DNA of 64,000 bases from Streptomyces sp. AC550_RSS872 (GTDB lineage: Bacteria; Actinomycetota; Actinomycetes; Streptomycetales; Streptomycetaceae), in assembly GCF_019049285.1 (NCBI RefSeq), contig NZ_JAGMUL010000169.1:162047-226046 (forward strand), read 5' to 3'. The notes beneath the pieces are model-generated. The model made no database searches. It was given only the letters and a program-made list of their open reading frames with translations, and had not been told where the DNA came from. Both the position numbers and the translations under genes were made by a program. Positions 24,901 to 32,366 of the stretch are shown in pieces; positions within the stretch are counted from its first letter, which is position 1, and every line of letters begins with the position of its first letter.

Positions 24901-25905
24901 GCGCTCGGCGAGGCCTGGGAGCGGCAGAAGCGGATGACGAAGCCGGCCGGCGCGCTCGGCATGCTGGAGATCATCTCCGCCCAGCTCAGCGGTCTGTCCC
25001 GGCAGTGCCCGCCGCCGATCCCGGAGCCCGCGGCCGTCGCGATCTTCGCCGGTGACCACGGTGTGCACGCCCAGGGCGTCACCCCCTGGCCGCAGGAGGT
25101 GACGGCCCAGATGGTCGCCAACTTCCTCGGCGGCGGCGCGGTCTGCAACGCGTTCGCCGGCCAGGTGGGCGCCGAGGTGTGTGTGGTGGACGTAGGTGTG
25201 GCAGCCGACCTGCCCGCCACCCCCGGCCTGCTGCCCCGCAAGGTGCGCGCGGGCACCTCCGACATGACGACCGGCCCCGCGATGACCCGCGAGGAGGCCA
25301 AGCAGGCCATCGAGGTCGGCATCGAGACGGCCCGTGACCTGGTGGCGGCCGGCAACAAGGCCCTGCTGACCGGCGAGATGGGCATCGCCAACACGACCGC
25401 CTCGGCGGCCCTGATCTCCGTCTTCACGGACACCGACCCGGCCGACGTGACGGGCCGGGGCACCGGCATCAACGACGAGACCCTCGCCCGCAAGACCGAG
25501 GTCGTTCGCCGCGCCATCGAGGTCCACCAGCCCGACCCGGCCGACCCCATCGGCGTCCTGGCGGCGATCGGCGGCTTCGAACACGCCGCCATCGTCGGCC
25601 TGCTGCTGGGCGGCGCGTCGCTGCGTACGCCGGTGATCCTGGACGGCGTCAGCGCCGGTGCCGCCGCCCTGGTGGCCCGCGCCATCGCCCCCGAGGTCCT
25701 GGCCGCCTGCATCGCGGGCCACCGCAGCGCCGAGCCCGGCCATGTCGCCGCCCTGAACAAGCTGGGGCTGCGTCCCCTCGTCGACCTCGACCTCCGCCTC
25801 GGCGAGGGCACGGGCGCGCTGCTCGCGCTGCCGCTGGTGCAGAGCACGGCCAGGGCGATGCACGAGGTCGCGACGTTCGACTCCGCGGGCGTCACCGAGA
25901 AGTGA
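21946..25905 (+). CDS. cobT: BluB-CobT fusion with a very long disordered N-terminus
   Basis: A 1319-residue protein. Residues 1 to about 745 are low-complexity Pro/Ala/Glu/Val sequence with many short repeats such as PEAPQAPEA and AAQLPEAP and no visible fold. Residues ~749-955 are a nitroreductase-fold BluB domain (MRERRDIRNGFRGDPIP, APSVGHSQPWDFVVI, GWVSFFDEREMV), which breaks FMNH2 with O2 to make 5,6-dimethylbenzimidazole. Residues ~976-1319 are CobT (GALGMLEIISAQLSG, AGDHGVHAQGVTPWP, catalytic Glu in LRLGEGTGAL), which joins the base to nicotinate mononucleotide to form alpha-ribazole phosphate. ATG 21946 has GAGGGG 5 nt upstream. The fusion would pass DMB straight to CobT. The long tail is highly unusual for this enzyme. 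Confidence 0.9.
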   Translation: MTDTGQVPGEGLPESAGMVEQPGAPAAHGSYTYLSETTAEDEDLLLPGSQGAWGNEVAPPAPEPVVEAVHEPDAHEISGRDSGSVDLSAVRLPGPSAPTTPIPPITPRRPLHLGPPLPDASASPVRSLADRGAVGAPVRQPGQAPAGPEYLDVPQPQAAAPQPAAPWGAPAPVAVQVQAPAPAQVSAEGTAAETVVPTGQSDVAQAVVSRVAGAAQADEVPAAAPAVPAAGAGEAAEAPEAPVAEAADPVAVADQAPEGSVPEADAPAADAVAAPAAAADAAADAVADAGQLPEAPQAPEAEGDHASEGPAPEAAQLPAPEADPAPEAAQLPEEPAAEADAIPEAPAPEAVQTPDAPAPVAEAVQVPDAAVPAAPVPAPVAEPPVPEAPQAPEAPQFPEAAQAPEAPAPVDGPQPTPEAAPLPPASDAAQVEAAPEPEAAPESEVAPEPEHLASAEQPTDAVAEPADTAPAASSPEPAPQPSDAEQPAQQESEPAVPVAQPVEEPQAPEVAADPNLAQAQQPVEDAVPSDAPGLEEPAAAASAPLPEAEAPVAEPTAEFPEAPQAPEVTAEPSASPQPLAAANPVVQDTADPQPAPAEAVPAETPEPFVAEPAGPQLQSPAAQPVQVFQDPAQPPVEPAQSAQPEVLQEPAPEQPLGQFVPVEGSVPTTPHLAPTPPQPIVLPAEEAPASVATVPAPREGDPGLVQHAEDLDTRAADQDDPQAPAAPEEESTAAVEEPRQPTGPAAPAYDDAEREAVLKVMRERRDIRNGFRGDPIPHEVLLRVLEAAHTAPSVGHSQPWDFVVIRSADTRRTMHELAMRQRDAYAKSLPKGRAKQFKELKIEAILDTPVNIVVTADPTRGGRHTLGRHTQPQMAPYSAALAVENLWLAARAEGLGVGWVSFFDEREMVRALGLPEHLEVIAYLCVGYVDEFPDEPELMQAGWSKRRPLSWVVHEETYGRRALPGEEPHDLLGETVAQIRPLDAKALGEAWERQKRMTKPAGALGMLEIISAQLSGLSRQCPPPIPEPAAVAIFAGDHGVHAQGVTPWPQEVTAQMVANFLGGGAVCNAFAGQVGAEVCVVDVGVAADLPATPGLLPRKVRAGTSDMTTGPAMTREEAKQAIEVGIETARDLVAAGNKALLTGEMGIANTTASAALISVFTDTDPADVTGRGTGINDETLARKTEVVRRAIEVHQPDPADPIGVLAAIGGFEHAAIVGLLLGGASLRTPVILDGVSAGAAALVARAIAPEVLAACIAGHRSAEPGHVAALNKLGLRPLVDLDLRLGEGTGALLALPLVQSTARAMHEVATFDSAGVTEK

Positions 25906-25914
25906 GTCCGGGCA

Positions 25915-25951
25915 GGGCCGGGGGTATGCGTTCCTACGCGTCCCCCGGCCC
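25915..25951 (+). terminator. Terminator hairpin after the BluB-CobT gene
   Basis: GGGCCGGGGG at 25915-25924 pairs with CCCCCGGCCC at 25942-25951, with further pairing inside the 17-nt intervening segment. It starts 10 nt after the stop. Confidence 0.7.
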
Positions 25952-26046
25952 CGCCGTACGCTGAGCCCACGTTTAAAATCCGCACGTCAGGGCTGCTCCA
26001 GCGCCGTAGCACCCATCGCACCGCCAGCACGAGGAGCCGCACCCTC

Positions 26047-27279
26047 ATGGCCGAACACCCCGCCTACCCCGTGGGCCTCCGTCTCACCGGCCGCCGAGTC
26101 GTCGTCCTCGGTGGCGGCGAGGTCGCCCAGCGCCGTCTTCCGGCACTCATCGCAGCGGGCGCCGACATCACGCTCGTCTCGCCCGAGGTGACCCCGTCGG
26201 TCGAAGCCATGGTGGACGCCGGAGAGCTCACCTGGGAGCGGCGCCCCTACGCGGACGGCGACCTCACCGACGTCTGGTACGCCCTCATCGCCACCAGCGA
26301 CCACGACGCGAACACCCGTGCCTCCGCCGAGGCCGAGCGCAACCGCGTGTGGTGCGTCCGCTCCGACGACGCCGACGAGGCCACCGCCTGGACCCCGGCG
26401 ACGGGCCACAGCGAGGGCGTCACGGTCGCCGTCCTCACCACCGACGCCAAGGGCCGCGACCCCCGCCACACCGCCGCGATCCGCGACGCCGTCGTCGAGG
26501 GCCTGCGCGACGGCACCCTCGTCGCCCCGCACCACCGCACCCGTACGCCGGGAGTAGCGCTGGTCGGCGGCGGCCCCGGCGACCCGGACCTGATCACCGT
26601 GCGCGGCCGCCGCCTGCTCGCCGCGGCCGACGTGGTCATCGCCGATCACCTGGGCCCGCGCGACCTGCTCGCGGAGCTTCCCCCGAACGTCGAGGTGATC
26701 GACGCGGCGAAGCTGCCCTACGGCCGGTTCATGGCCCAGGAGGCCATCAACAACGCGCTGATCGAGCATGCCAAGCAGGGCAAGTCGGTCGTCCGCCTCA
26801 AGGGCGGCGACCCCTTCGTCTACGGGCGCGGCATGGAGGAGGTCCAGGCGCTGGCCGAGGCGGGCATCGCGTGCACGGTCGTGCCCGGCATCTCCAGCTC
26901 CATCTCGGTCCCGGGCGCCGCCGGGATCCCAGTCACCCACCGGGGTGTCGCCCACGAGTTCACCGTGGTCAGCGGCCACATCGCCCCGGACGACGAGCGC
27001 TCCCTGGTCGACTGGCCGTCCCTCGCCAGGCTGACCGGCACCCTGGTCATCCTCATGGGCGTCGCCACCATCAGGAAGGTCGCCGAGACCCTCATCGCCC
27101 ACGGCAAGTCCCCGGACACGCCCGTCGCCCTGGTCCAGGAGGGCACCACGGCCGCCCAGCGCCGGGTGGACGCGACCCTCGCGACGGCAGGCGAGGCGGT
27201 GCTCGCCCACGAGGTGAAGCCGCCGGCGGTCATCGTCATCGGCGAGGTCGTGAACGTAGGACCGACCCCCTCCGCGTAA
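26047..27279 (+). CDS. cobA: Precorrin-2 dehydrogenase / uroporphyrinogen-III C-methyltransferase (CysG-like)
   Basis: A 410-residue two-domain enzyme at the entry to cobalamin and siroheme synthesis. Residues ~1-150 form a NAD-binding precorrin-2 dehydrogenase domain (VVVLGGGEVAQRRLPALIAAGA). Residues ~165-400 are the SAM-dependent SUMT domain (LVGGGPGDPDLITVRG, RLKGGDPFVYGRGMEE, GIPVTHRGVAHEFTVVSGH), which methylates uroporphyrinogen III twice to precorrin-2. The N-terminal part is shorter than that of enteric CysG. ATG 26047 follows GAGGAGC. It sits after the BluB-CobT terminator but in the same direction, so it probably has its own promoter. Confidence 0.92.
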   Translation: MAEHPAYPVGLRLTGRRVVVLGGGEVAQRRLPALIAAGADITLVSPEVTPSVEAMVDAGELTWERRPYADGDLTDVWYALIATSDHDANTRASAEAERNRVWCVRSDDADEATAWTPATGHSEGVTVAVLTTDAKGRDPRHTAAIRDAVVEGLRDGTLVAPHHRTRTPGVALVGGGPGDPDLITVRGRRLLAAADVVIADHLGPRDLLAELPPNVEVIDAAKLPYGRFMAQEAINNALIEHAKQGKSVVRLKGGDPFVYGRGMEEVQALAEAGIACTVVPGISSSISVPGAAGIPVTHRGVAHEFTVVSGHIAPDDERSLVDWPSLARLTGTLVILMGVATIRKVAETLIAHGKSPDTPVALVQEGTTAAQRRVDATLATAGEAVLAHEVKPPAVIVIGEVVNVGPTPSA

Positions 27280-27342
27280 CCGCGGGTAACACAACCCGTT
27301 CCAACCGTTGGCACCGCACCCAGGACAAGGCAGTATCACCCT

Positions 27343-28161
27343 GTGGCCGATCTCATCACCGTCGATGACCCGACCGACCCGCGCCTGCGCGACTACACGG
27401 GCCTGACCGACGTCGAACTGCGCCGCAAGCGCGAACCGGCCGAGGGCCTGTTCATCGCCGAGGGCGAGAAGGTCATCAGACGGGCCAAGGAAGCCGGCTA
27501 CGAGATGCGCTCGATGCTGCTCTCCGCCAAGTGGGTCGACGTCATGCGCGACGTCATAGACGAGCTCCCGGCCCCGGTGTACGCGGTCAGCCCGGACCTC
27601 GCCGAGCAGGTCACCGGCTACCACGTACACCGCGGCGCGCTCGCCTCCATGCAGCGCAAGCCACTCCCGACGGCGACCGAACTGCTGCGGTCCGCGCGCC
27701 GGGTGGTCGTCATGGAGTCGGTCAACGACCACACCAACATCGGCGCCATCTTCCGCTCGGCCGCGGCCCTCGGCATGGACGCGGTCCTGCTCTCCCCGGA
27801 CTGCGCCGACCCCCTGTACCGCCGCAGTGTCAAGGTCTCCATGGGCGCCGTCTTCTCCGTGCCCTACGCCCGTCTGGACACCTGGCCCAAGGGCCTGGAG
27901 TCGGTCCGCGAGGCCGGTTTCACGCTCCTCGCGCTCACTCCCGACGAGAAGGCCAAGACCCTCGACGAGGCCGCCCCGCACCGGATGGACCGGGTCGCCC
28001 TGATGCTCGGCGCCGAGGGCGACGGCCTGACCACCCAGGCCCTGGTGGCCGCCGACGAATGGGTCCGCATCCCGATGGCCCACGGCGTCGACTCCCTCAA
28101 CGTCGGTGCCGCTGCCGCGGTCGCCTTCTACGCGGTGGCCACCGGCCGCCCCCACATCTAG
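27343..28161 (+). CDS. TrmH/SpoU-family RNA 2'-O-methyltransferase
   Basis: A 272-residue SPOUT methyltransferase that would methylate a ribose 2'-OH in rRNA or tRNA. The N-terminal substrate-binding part (ADLITVDDPTDPRLRDY, GLFIAEGEKVIRRAKEAGY) is followed by the knotted domain with the three SpoU motifs: VNDHTNIGAIFRSAAALG, LMLGAEGDGL and IPMAHGVDSLNVGAAAAV. GTG 27343 lacks a strong ribosome site. The NUDIX gene begins 12 nt after its stop. The exact RNA target is unknown. Confidence 0.9.
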   Translation: MADLITVDDPTDPRLRDYTGLTDVELRRKREPAEGLFIAEGEKVIRRAKEAGYEMRSMLLSAKWVDVMRDVIDELPAPVYAVSPDLAEQVTGYHVHRGALASMQRKPLPTATELLRSARRVVVMESVNDHTNIGAIFRSAAALGMDAVLLSPDCADPLYRRSVKVSMGAVFSVPYARLDTWPKGLESVREAGFTLLALTPDEKAKTLDEAAPHRMDRVALMLGAEGDGLTTQALVAADEWVRIPMAHGVDSLNVGAAAAVAFYAVATGRPHI

Positions 28162-28172
28162 CCCGTACGGCG

Positions 28173-28565
28173 ATGGCGCAGCGCGAGGCGATCGTCGCGG
28201 TCCTGCTCCGCGCGGGCCGTCTGCTCGCCGTCCGTCGCGGCCCCGCCGTCGCGCGCCCCGGCTACTGGCAACCCCTCAGCGGCAAGATCGAGCCGGGGGA
28301 GACCCAGCCGGAGGCAGTCGTCCGGGAGGTCCGCGAGGAGGTCGGCCTCACCGTCGTCCCCCTGGCGAAGGTCTGGGAGTCCGAGACGGACGACGGCAGC
28401 TTCCGCCTCCACTGGTGGACGGCGAACGCCGACACCGGCGACGTCGTCCCCGACCCCGACGAGGTCGGCGAGGCCCGCTGGGTCACCCCGGAGGAGTTCC
28501 TGTCCCTGGACCCGGTCTTCGAGGGCGACCGCGAGTTTTTCGAACGGATCCTGCCCGGCCTCTGA
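28173..28565 (+). CDS. NUDIX hydrolase
   Basis: A 130-residue NUDIX-domain hydrolase for nucleoside-diphosphate-linked compounds. The Nudix box GKIEPGETQPEAVVREVREE with VGL after it matches G-x5-E-x7-REUxEExGU. Its size and VAVLLRAGRLLAVRRGPAVA opening resemble MutT-like and related housekeeping members. ATG 28173 comes 12 nt after the TrmH stop without a clear ribosome site, suggesting coupling to the methyltransferase. It converges on the kinase gene. Confidence 0.88.
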   Translation: MAQREAIVAVLLRAGRLLAVRRGPAVARPGYWQPLSGKIEPGETQPEAVVREVREEVGLTVVPLAKVWESETDDGSFRLHWWTANADTGDVVPDPDEVGEARWVTPEEFLSLDPVFEGDREFFERILPGL

Positions 28566-28588
28566 CGACCGTGCGCCCCGGCAGCCGC

Positions 28589-29977
28589 CTACTCGGAGAT
28601 CTCGAACGTCGACTCGTACGGCTCGGAGCCCGGATCCACCTGCTCGTGCTGCGGTCGTACGACGTCTCCGTCACTGCCGAGACCGCGCTGCGGCCCCTGA
28701 CAGCCCTGCGCCGCCGCGATGCCCAGCGCCACGAGCAGCGTCACTACGACGAACACGAACAGCCGCTGCCGCAGCAACTGCGGGTTGGCGGGGCGGCGAC
28801 CCGTGCTCGTGTTCCGCGGTGCCGGACGCCCCGCACCGTTGCGCTGCGCCGGCCTGCCGCCGTTGCCCCCACGCGGACTGTTGCGTGAGGCGGGCGTCGA
28901 CCGGGTCCCGGACCGGGAGGCGGCCGGACCGCTGTTCGTGGCGCTGGCGCCCCTCGCCGGAGGGATCCCGTCGCGCGCGGGACCCGGTCCTCGGGACGCG
29001 CCGTGGCCACGCGGGGGTGCGGCGCCGCGCGGCGGGGGAGTGCCCTGCGGACGGCGCTGGGCGCGCTGCGGCTCCGGGTAGGTGTCGGCGAGCCGCCCGG
29101 TCAGACGGTCTGCCTCCGCGGAACGCGGCGCGGGCGGTCGTACGTCCCCCAGCCCCTGCGCCTCCCGGGCCGCGATCTCCTTGAGACGCAGCGACAGCTG
29201 AAGCGTGCTGGGCCGTTCCTCCGGGTCCTTCGCCAGACAGGCCCGCACCAGCGGAGCCAGCGCGTCCGGTACGCCCTGGAGCTGCGCCTCCTCGTGCACG
29301 ACGCGGTACAGCATCACCTCGGAACTGCCGTGTCCGAAGGGAGAGTCACCCATCGACGCGTAGGCCAGCGTGGCGCCGAGCGAGAAGACGTCCGTGGCCG
29401 GGGTGACGGCGGCGCCGCGCACCTGCTCCGGGGCTAGGAAGCCGGGGGAGCCGACGGCCGTACCGACGTGCGTGAGGGTCGAGGCCCCGGTCGCCCAGGC
29501 GATGCCGAAGTCGATGATCCGCGGGCCCTTGGGGGACAGCAGAATGTTGGAGGGCTTGAGATCCCGGTGAACGACGCCGGCCTCGTGGACGGCGACCAGC
29601 CCCTCCGACAGGGCGGCCCCCACGGCGGCGACCTCCGCCGCGCCGAGCGGCCCCTCGTCGGCGACCTTGTCGTGCAGGGACGGGCCGGGCACGTACTGCG
29701 TGGCGAACCAGGGGCGCTCCGCCTCCAGATCCGCGGCCACCAGCCGTGCCGTACAGCCCCCGCGAATCCGCCGGGCCGCCGAGACCTCACGCGCGAACCG
29801 CGAGCGGAACTCCTGATCCTCCGCCAGGTCGGGCCGGATCACCTTGAGCGCGACCCGTTGCCCCTTCTTGTCGGAGCCCAGGTAGACGACGCCCATACCG
29901 CCCGCGCCGAGCCGTCTGTGAAGCCTGAACGAGCCGACGACGCGCGGGTCCTCGCGCCTCAGGCGCATCATCGCCAT
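28589..29977 (-). CDS. Membrane-anchored serine/threonine protein kinase (Hanks type)
   Basis: A 462-residue kinase. The catalytic domain covers ~13-275: glycine loop GAGGMGVVY (24-32), ATP-binding Lys45 (VALKVIRP), catalytic loop HRDLKPSN, DFG motif DFGIA and SPGFLAPEQ. A ~120-residue linker rich in Pro, Arg and Gly follows, then one transmembrane helix (LFVFVVVTLLVALGIAAA) and a short ~40-residue external tail without PASTA repeats. All catalytic residues are present. ATG 29977 was chosen (GGGG 6 nt upstream); ATGs at 29983 and 29968 are alternatives. It is divergent from a small unknown gene. The small external tail makes ligand sensing uncertain. Confidence 0.9.
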   Translation of the reverse strand: MAMMRLRREDPRVVGSFRLHRRLGAGGMGVVYLGSDKKGQRVALKVIRPDLAEDQEFRSRFAREVSAARRIRGGCTARLVAADLEAERPWFATQYVPGPSLHDKVADEGPLGAAEVAAVGAALSEGLVAVHEAGVVHRDLKPSNILLSPKGPRIIDFGIAWATGASTLTHVGTAVGSPGFLAPEQVRGAAVTPATDVFSLGATLAYASMGDSPFGHGSSEVMLYRVVHEEAQLQGVPDALAPLVRACLAKDPEERPSTLQLSLRLKEIAAREAQGLGDVRPPAPRSAEADRLTGRLADTYPEPQRAQRRPQGTPPPRGAAPPRGHGASRGPGPARDGIPPARGASATNSGPAASRSGTRSTPASRNSPRGGNGGRPAQRNGAGRPAPRNTSTGRRPANPQLLRQRLFVFVVVTLLVALGIAAAQGCQGPQRGLGSDGDVVRPQHEQVDPGSEPYESTFEISE

Positions 29978-30179
29978 GTTCATCCCCGCTGCCCGGTCCG
30001 TGTGACGAGCCACAGCTTACGTTTCCACGGGCCGCCGTGCGCAGAGGCCGCGCCCTCTCGGGGCGATGGATTGTCAGTGGTGGGTGGGAGACTTGAAGGG
30101 TGGTCAGGGGGCGGGCGAGCAGGGCTACTTCGGTGTGCTTTGTCCCCCAACCACCCATCACAGAAGGGGGATTGAGCCC

Positions 30180-30455
30180 GTGAAGGGTGATCGCGTGGAG
30201 ATAGTCGTGGATGCGGGAGACACGACGCGCACGTACGAGGTGGTGGCGAGCAGGGCGGGCCGCCGGGTGGAGACGGCGGTGCGCCGAGGTGTCGTGGAAG
30301 TGAGCGAAGTCACCAGAAGCGGTTCGGTCGTGCGTACGGCCCGCTTCATGGCGACCCGGGTCCTGGCGCTCGTCGAGCAGCCGGTGCCGCGTGAGGACAG
30401 CTCGGAGAAAGCGGGGCAGAGCGGGCGTCCCCTCCGGGAAGACCCCGAGACCTAG
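30180..30455 (+). CDS. Small hypothetical protein, Streptomyces-type
   Basis: A 91-residue protein I recognise only as a conserved type in streptomycetes. It reads KGDRVEIVVDAGDTTRTYEV, then VASRAGRRVETAVRRGVVEV and RTARFMATRVLALVEQPVP, predicted as beta strands followed by a helix. No known motif or signal peptide is present. GTG 30180 has GGGGGA 10 nt upstream; GTG at 30195 is an alternative start. It is divergent from the kinase gene and shares its upstream region, which hints at a functional link but does not prove it. Confidence 0.65.
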   Translation: MKGDRVEIVVDAGDTTRTYEVVASRAGRRVETAVRRGVVEVSEVTRSGSVVRTARFMATRVLALVEQPVPREDSSEKAGQSGRPLREDPET

Positions 30456-30654
30456 GTCCTCGTCTCCACCCAGGGGAGTACTCCGCAGGTCATGGCTCAT
30501 CCTCCGGGAGGCCCGCCAATCGGTACGAGGGCATGACGTGCGGGGAGCGCCGGACGCCTAGATTTGAGGTCAAGCGGCGGGTGGCAGCACTCGTCCCCCG
30601 AGGTCAGACACCCGCCGCTGCCAACGACAACCGACACAGGTCAGGAGAGGGACC

Positions 30655-30852
30655 ATGGCCCAGACGGCACCGCGGACACTGATCCGCACCCAGGGGCGCA
30701 CGCTGCTGCGGTCCCGCCGCCAGGGCCGCCGCCACCCGCTGGTGGCGACGCTCATGGCCCTTCCCCTGGCGGCCCTGCTCCTCCTCGTCTTCGACGGCTG
30801 GGAGACAGTGGCCACACAAGCGTCGTCCGTGGGCGTGATGCTGGGGCGCTGA
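30655..30852 (+). CDS. Small single-pass membrane protein
   Basis: A 65-residue protein with a basic N-terminal half (RTQGRTLLRSRRQGRRH) and one hydrophobic helix (LVATLMALPLAALLLLVF), predicted Nin-Cout. ATG 30655 is preceded by a good ribosome site (CAGGAGAGGG), and a -10-like TAGATT lies near 30559. A textbook rho-independent terminator follows at 30940. The strong expression signals support a real gene of unknown function. Confidence 0.7.
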   Translation: MAQTAPRTLIRTQGRTLLRSRRQGRRHPLVATLMALPLAALLLLVFDGWETVATQASSVGVMLGR

Positions 30853-30939
30853 GCGGCGACCCCAGGCCCGGAAGAGCGGTCCGGGCGGGGACATCCACCC
30901 ATGAAACCCCGTGGGGACGGGGGTGCGGCGGACGGCACA

Positions 30940-30973
30940 AATGCCGGCGCAGCTGGGGAGCTGCGCCGGCATT
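30940..30973 (+). terminator. Rho-independent terminator
   Basis: AATGCCGGCGCAGCT at 30940-30954 pairs perfectly with AGCTGCGCCGGCATT at 30959-30973 around a GGGG loop, followed by GCATTTTG. One of the best hairpins in the window. Confidence 0.85.
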
Positions 30974-30988
30974 GCATTTTGCCTCCGG

Positions 30989-31079
30989 CGGTTCAGCCGG
31001 GATGCCTGCGGCGGCCTGCGCGGTTTTTTGCGGGTTCCCTCTGACGGTTGAGCCGGAATGCTTGCGGCGGCCAGCGCGG
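30989..31079 (+). repeat. Imperfect tandem 35-bp repeats with T-tracts
   Basis: 30989-31023 and 31045-31079 match at 31 of 35 positions (CGGTTcAGCCGGgATGCcTG and CGGTTgAGCCGGaATGCtTG, then CGGCGGCC, one variable base and GCGCGG). Each is followed within 0-5 nt by five or six Ts (TTTTTT after the first, CTCTTTTT after the second). Confidence 0.8.
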
Positions 31080-31344
31080 CCTCTTTTTGGTGGGGCGCGC
31101 GTTGCGCTACGGGTTCGTCCTGGGTCGGGGCCGGGCGCCCCAGCCGCGGGCAGTCGTGCCGCTGGGGCGGCACGGGTGGGCGCGGGCGGTGCCCCGTCAG
31201 CGCCGGGCTGTGCGACCCACCCCACCCCGGTGCACGCCGACGCCGGGTACCCCAGATCCCGGCTGCTCCGGCCGTACGCCCAAGCGGACCGCTCTCCGAG
31301 TCCGCGTACCCTCGGCCCAGATTCCCCCGCATCCAAGGACGCCC

Positions 31345-32286
31345 GTGACCTCGAACCCGCTCCTTCCCGACCTGGCCGTACGAGCCAAGGTCGAGGCTCA
31401 CTCACGTACGTCCGCCTGTTCTTGCGGAGCAACCGTCACGCTCGCCGACCGGGCCGACGCCACCGTCGTTCGTCATGCCGGCACCGTCGCCAAGGCGCAC
31501 GCCCAGGGCCTCGCCCTCGCTGATCTCACGCCCCGTCTCATCACTGCCGCCCACCTGCCCGACCTGCTCCTCGCCCCGCTCAGCCCGCAACCCGTCGACC
31601 TGCACGGCCGGCTGGTGACCTTCTGGCCGTACGGCACTCCCGTGGATCCCGAAGATCCGGATGCGGCCCCCTGGGAGGCGGCGGCGACGCTTCTCGCCCG
31701 GCTTCACCGAACGCCGGCTCCCGTTGCGGTGCCCCCTATGCGCGGCCCCGCCAAGGCCGCCCTCGCCGTGTCCCGCCTCCGGGCGACGGGGGCCACCGGT
31801 CCGGGCACCGCTGCCGTTCTCCGCGCCTGGGACACCCTGCCCGACTGGGCCCGTGCCGAGGCCCCGCAGCCCGACACCAGCACCCTCTGCCACGGCGACC
31901 TCCACCTCGGTCAACTCGTCCGTCACCCGGCCCCGGACGGCCCCTGGCTGCTCATCGACGTCGATGACCTCGGCGTGGGCGTCCCGGCCTGGGATCTCGG
32001 ACGGCCGGCCGCCTGGTACGCCTGTGGGCTGCTGTCGCCCGAGGAATGGCATCGTTTCCTCGCCGCCTACCGCGCCGCCGAGGGACCGGCCGTCCCTGCT
32101 GACGGCGACCCCTGGCCCGCGCTGGACGTCCCGGCCCGTGCCCTCACCGTGCAGACCGCCGCCCGGGCGATCGCCAAGGCCCAGGTGGAGGGCCGTCTCC
32201 TGGACGAGGTCGAGCAGGCCCTCGTGGACGCATGTGACCGAATGGCCGCCGTCCCTCCTGAGTTGACCCAGGGATACGCAAAGTAG
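31345..32286 (+). CDS. Aminoglycoside phosphotransferase-fold (APH) protein
   Basis: A 313-residue protein of the APH/choline-kinase fold. The catalytic loop CHGDLHLGQ and the metal-binding loop LIDVDDLGVG are both present around residues 190-215. An upstream stretch RHAGTVAKAHAQG carries the ATP-side Lys. GTG 31345 follows AAGGA by 6 nt. It likely phosphorylates a small molecule. Real aminoglycoside resistance cannot be claimed, since most such genes in streptomycetes have unknown substrates. The zinc-ribbon gene follows in the same direction. Confidence 0.8.
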   Translation: MTSNPLLPDLAVRAKVEAHSRTSACSCGATVTLADRADATVVRHAGTVAKAHAQGLALADLTPRLITAAHLPDLLLAPLSPQPVDLHGRLVTFWPYGTPVDPEDPDAAPWEAAATLLARLHRTPAPVAVPPMRGPAKAALAVSRLRATGATGPGTAAVLRAWDTLPDWARAEAPQPDTSTLCHGDLHLGQLVRHPAPDGPWLLIDVDDLGVGVPAWDLGRPAAWYACGLLSPEEWHRFLAAYRAAEGPAVPADGDPWPALDVPARALTVQTAARAIAKAQVEGRLLDEVEQALVDACDRMAAVPPELTQGYAK

Positions 32287-32366
32287 TGTGCAACCGACCG
32301 CAGCCGGACAGAGTCTGTCCTGGCGACACATGAAGCAGGACCGACCGGCGAGGAGTTGAGCCGAGC

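Larger units (their letters stand above)
30853..31344. other. 490-bp intergenic region with terminator and tandem repeats
   Basis: No supported gene. It contains the terminator at 30940-30973, a pair of imperfect 35-bp repeats at 30989-31079 each followed by a T-rich run, and the leader of the phosphotransferase gene (AAGGA at 31334-31338). Open frames here lack conserved features. Confidence 0.6.

Noticed and set aside
25987..28155. A 722-residue frame antisense to cobA and the RNA methyltransferase
   Set aside because: Both sense genes have strong domain motifs; the antisense translation has no recognisable domain.
31345..32286. Calling the APH-fold gene an aminoglycoside-resistance gene
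   Set aside because: The fold is shared by many kinases with other substrates, and no resistance context exists nearby.
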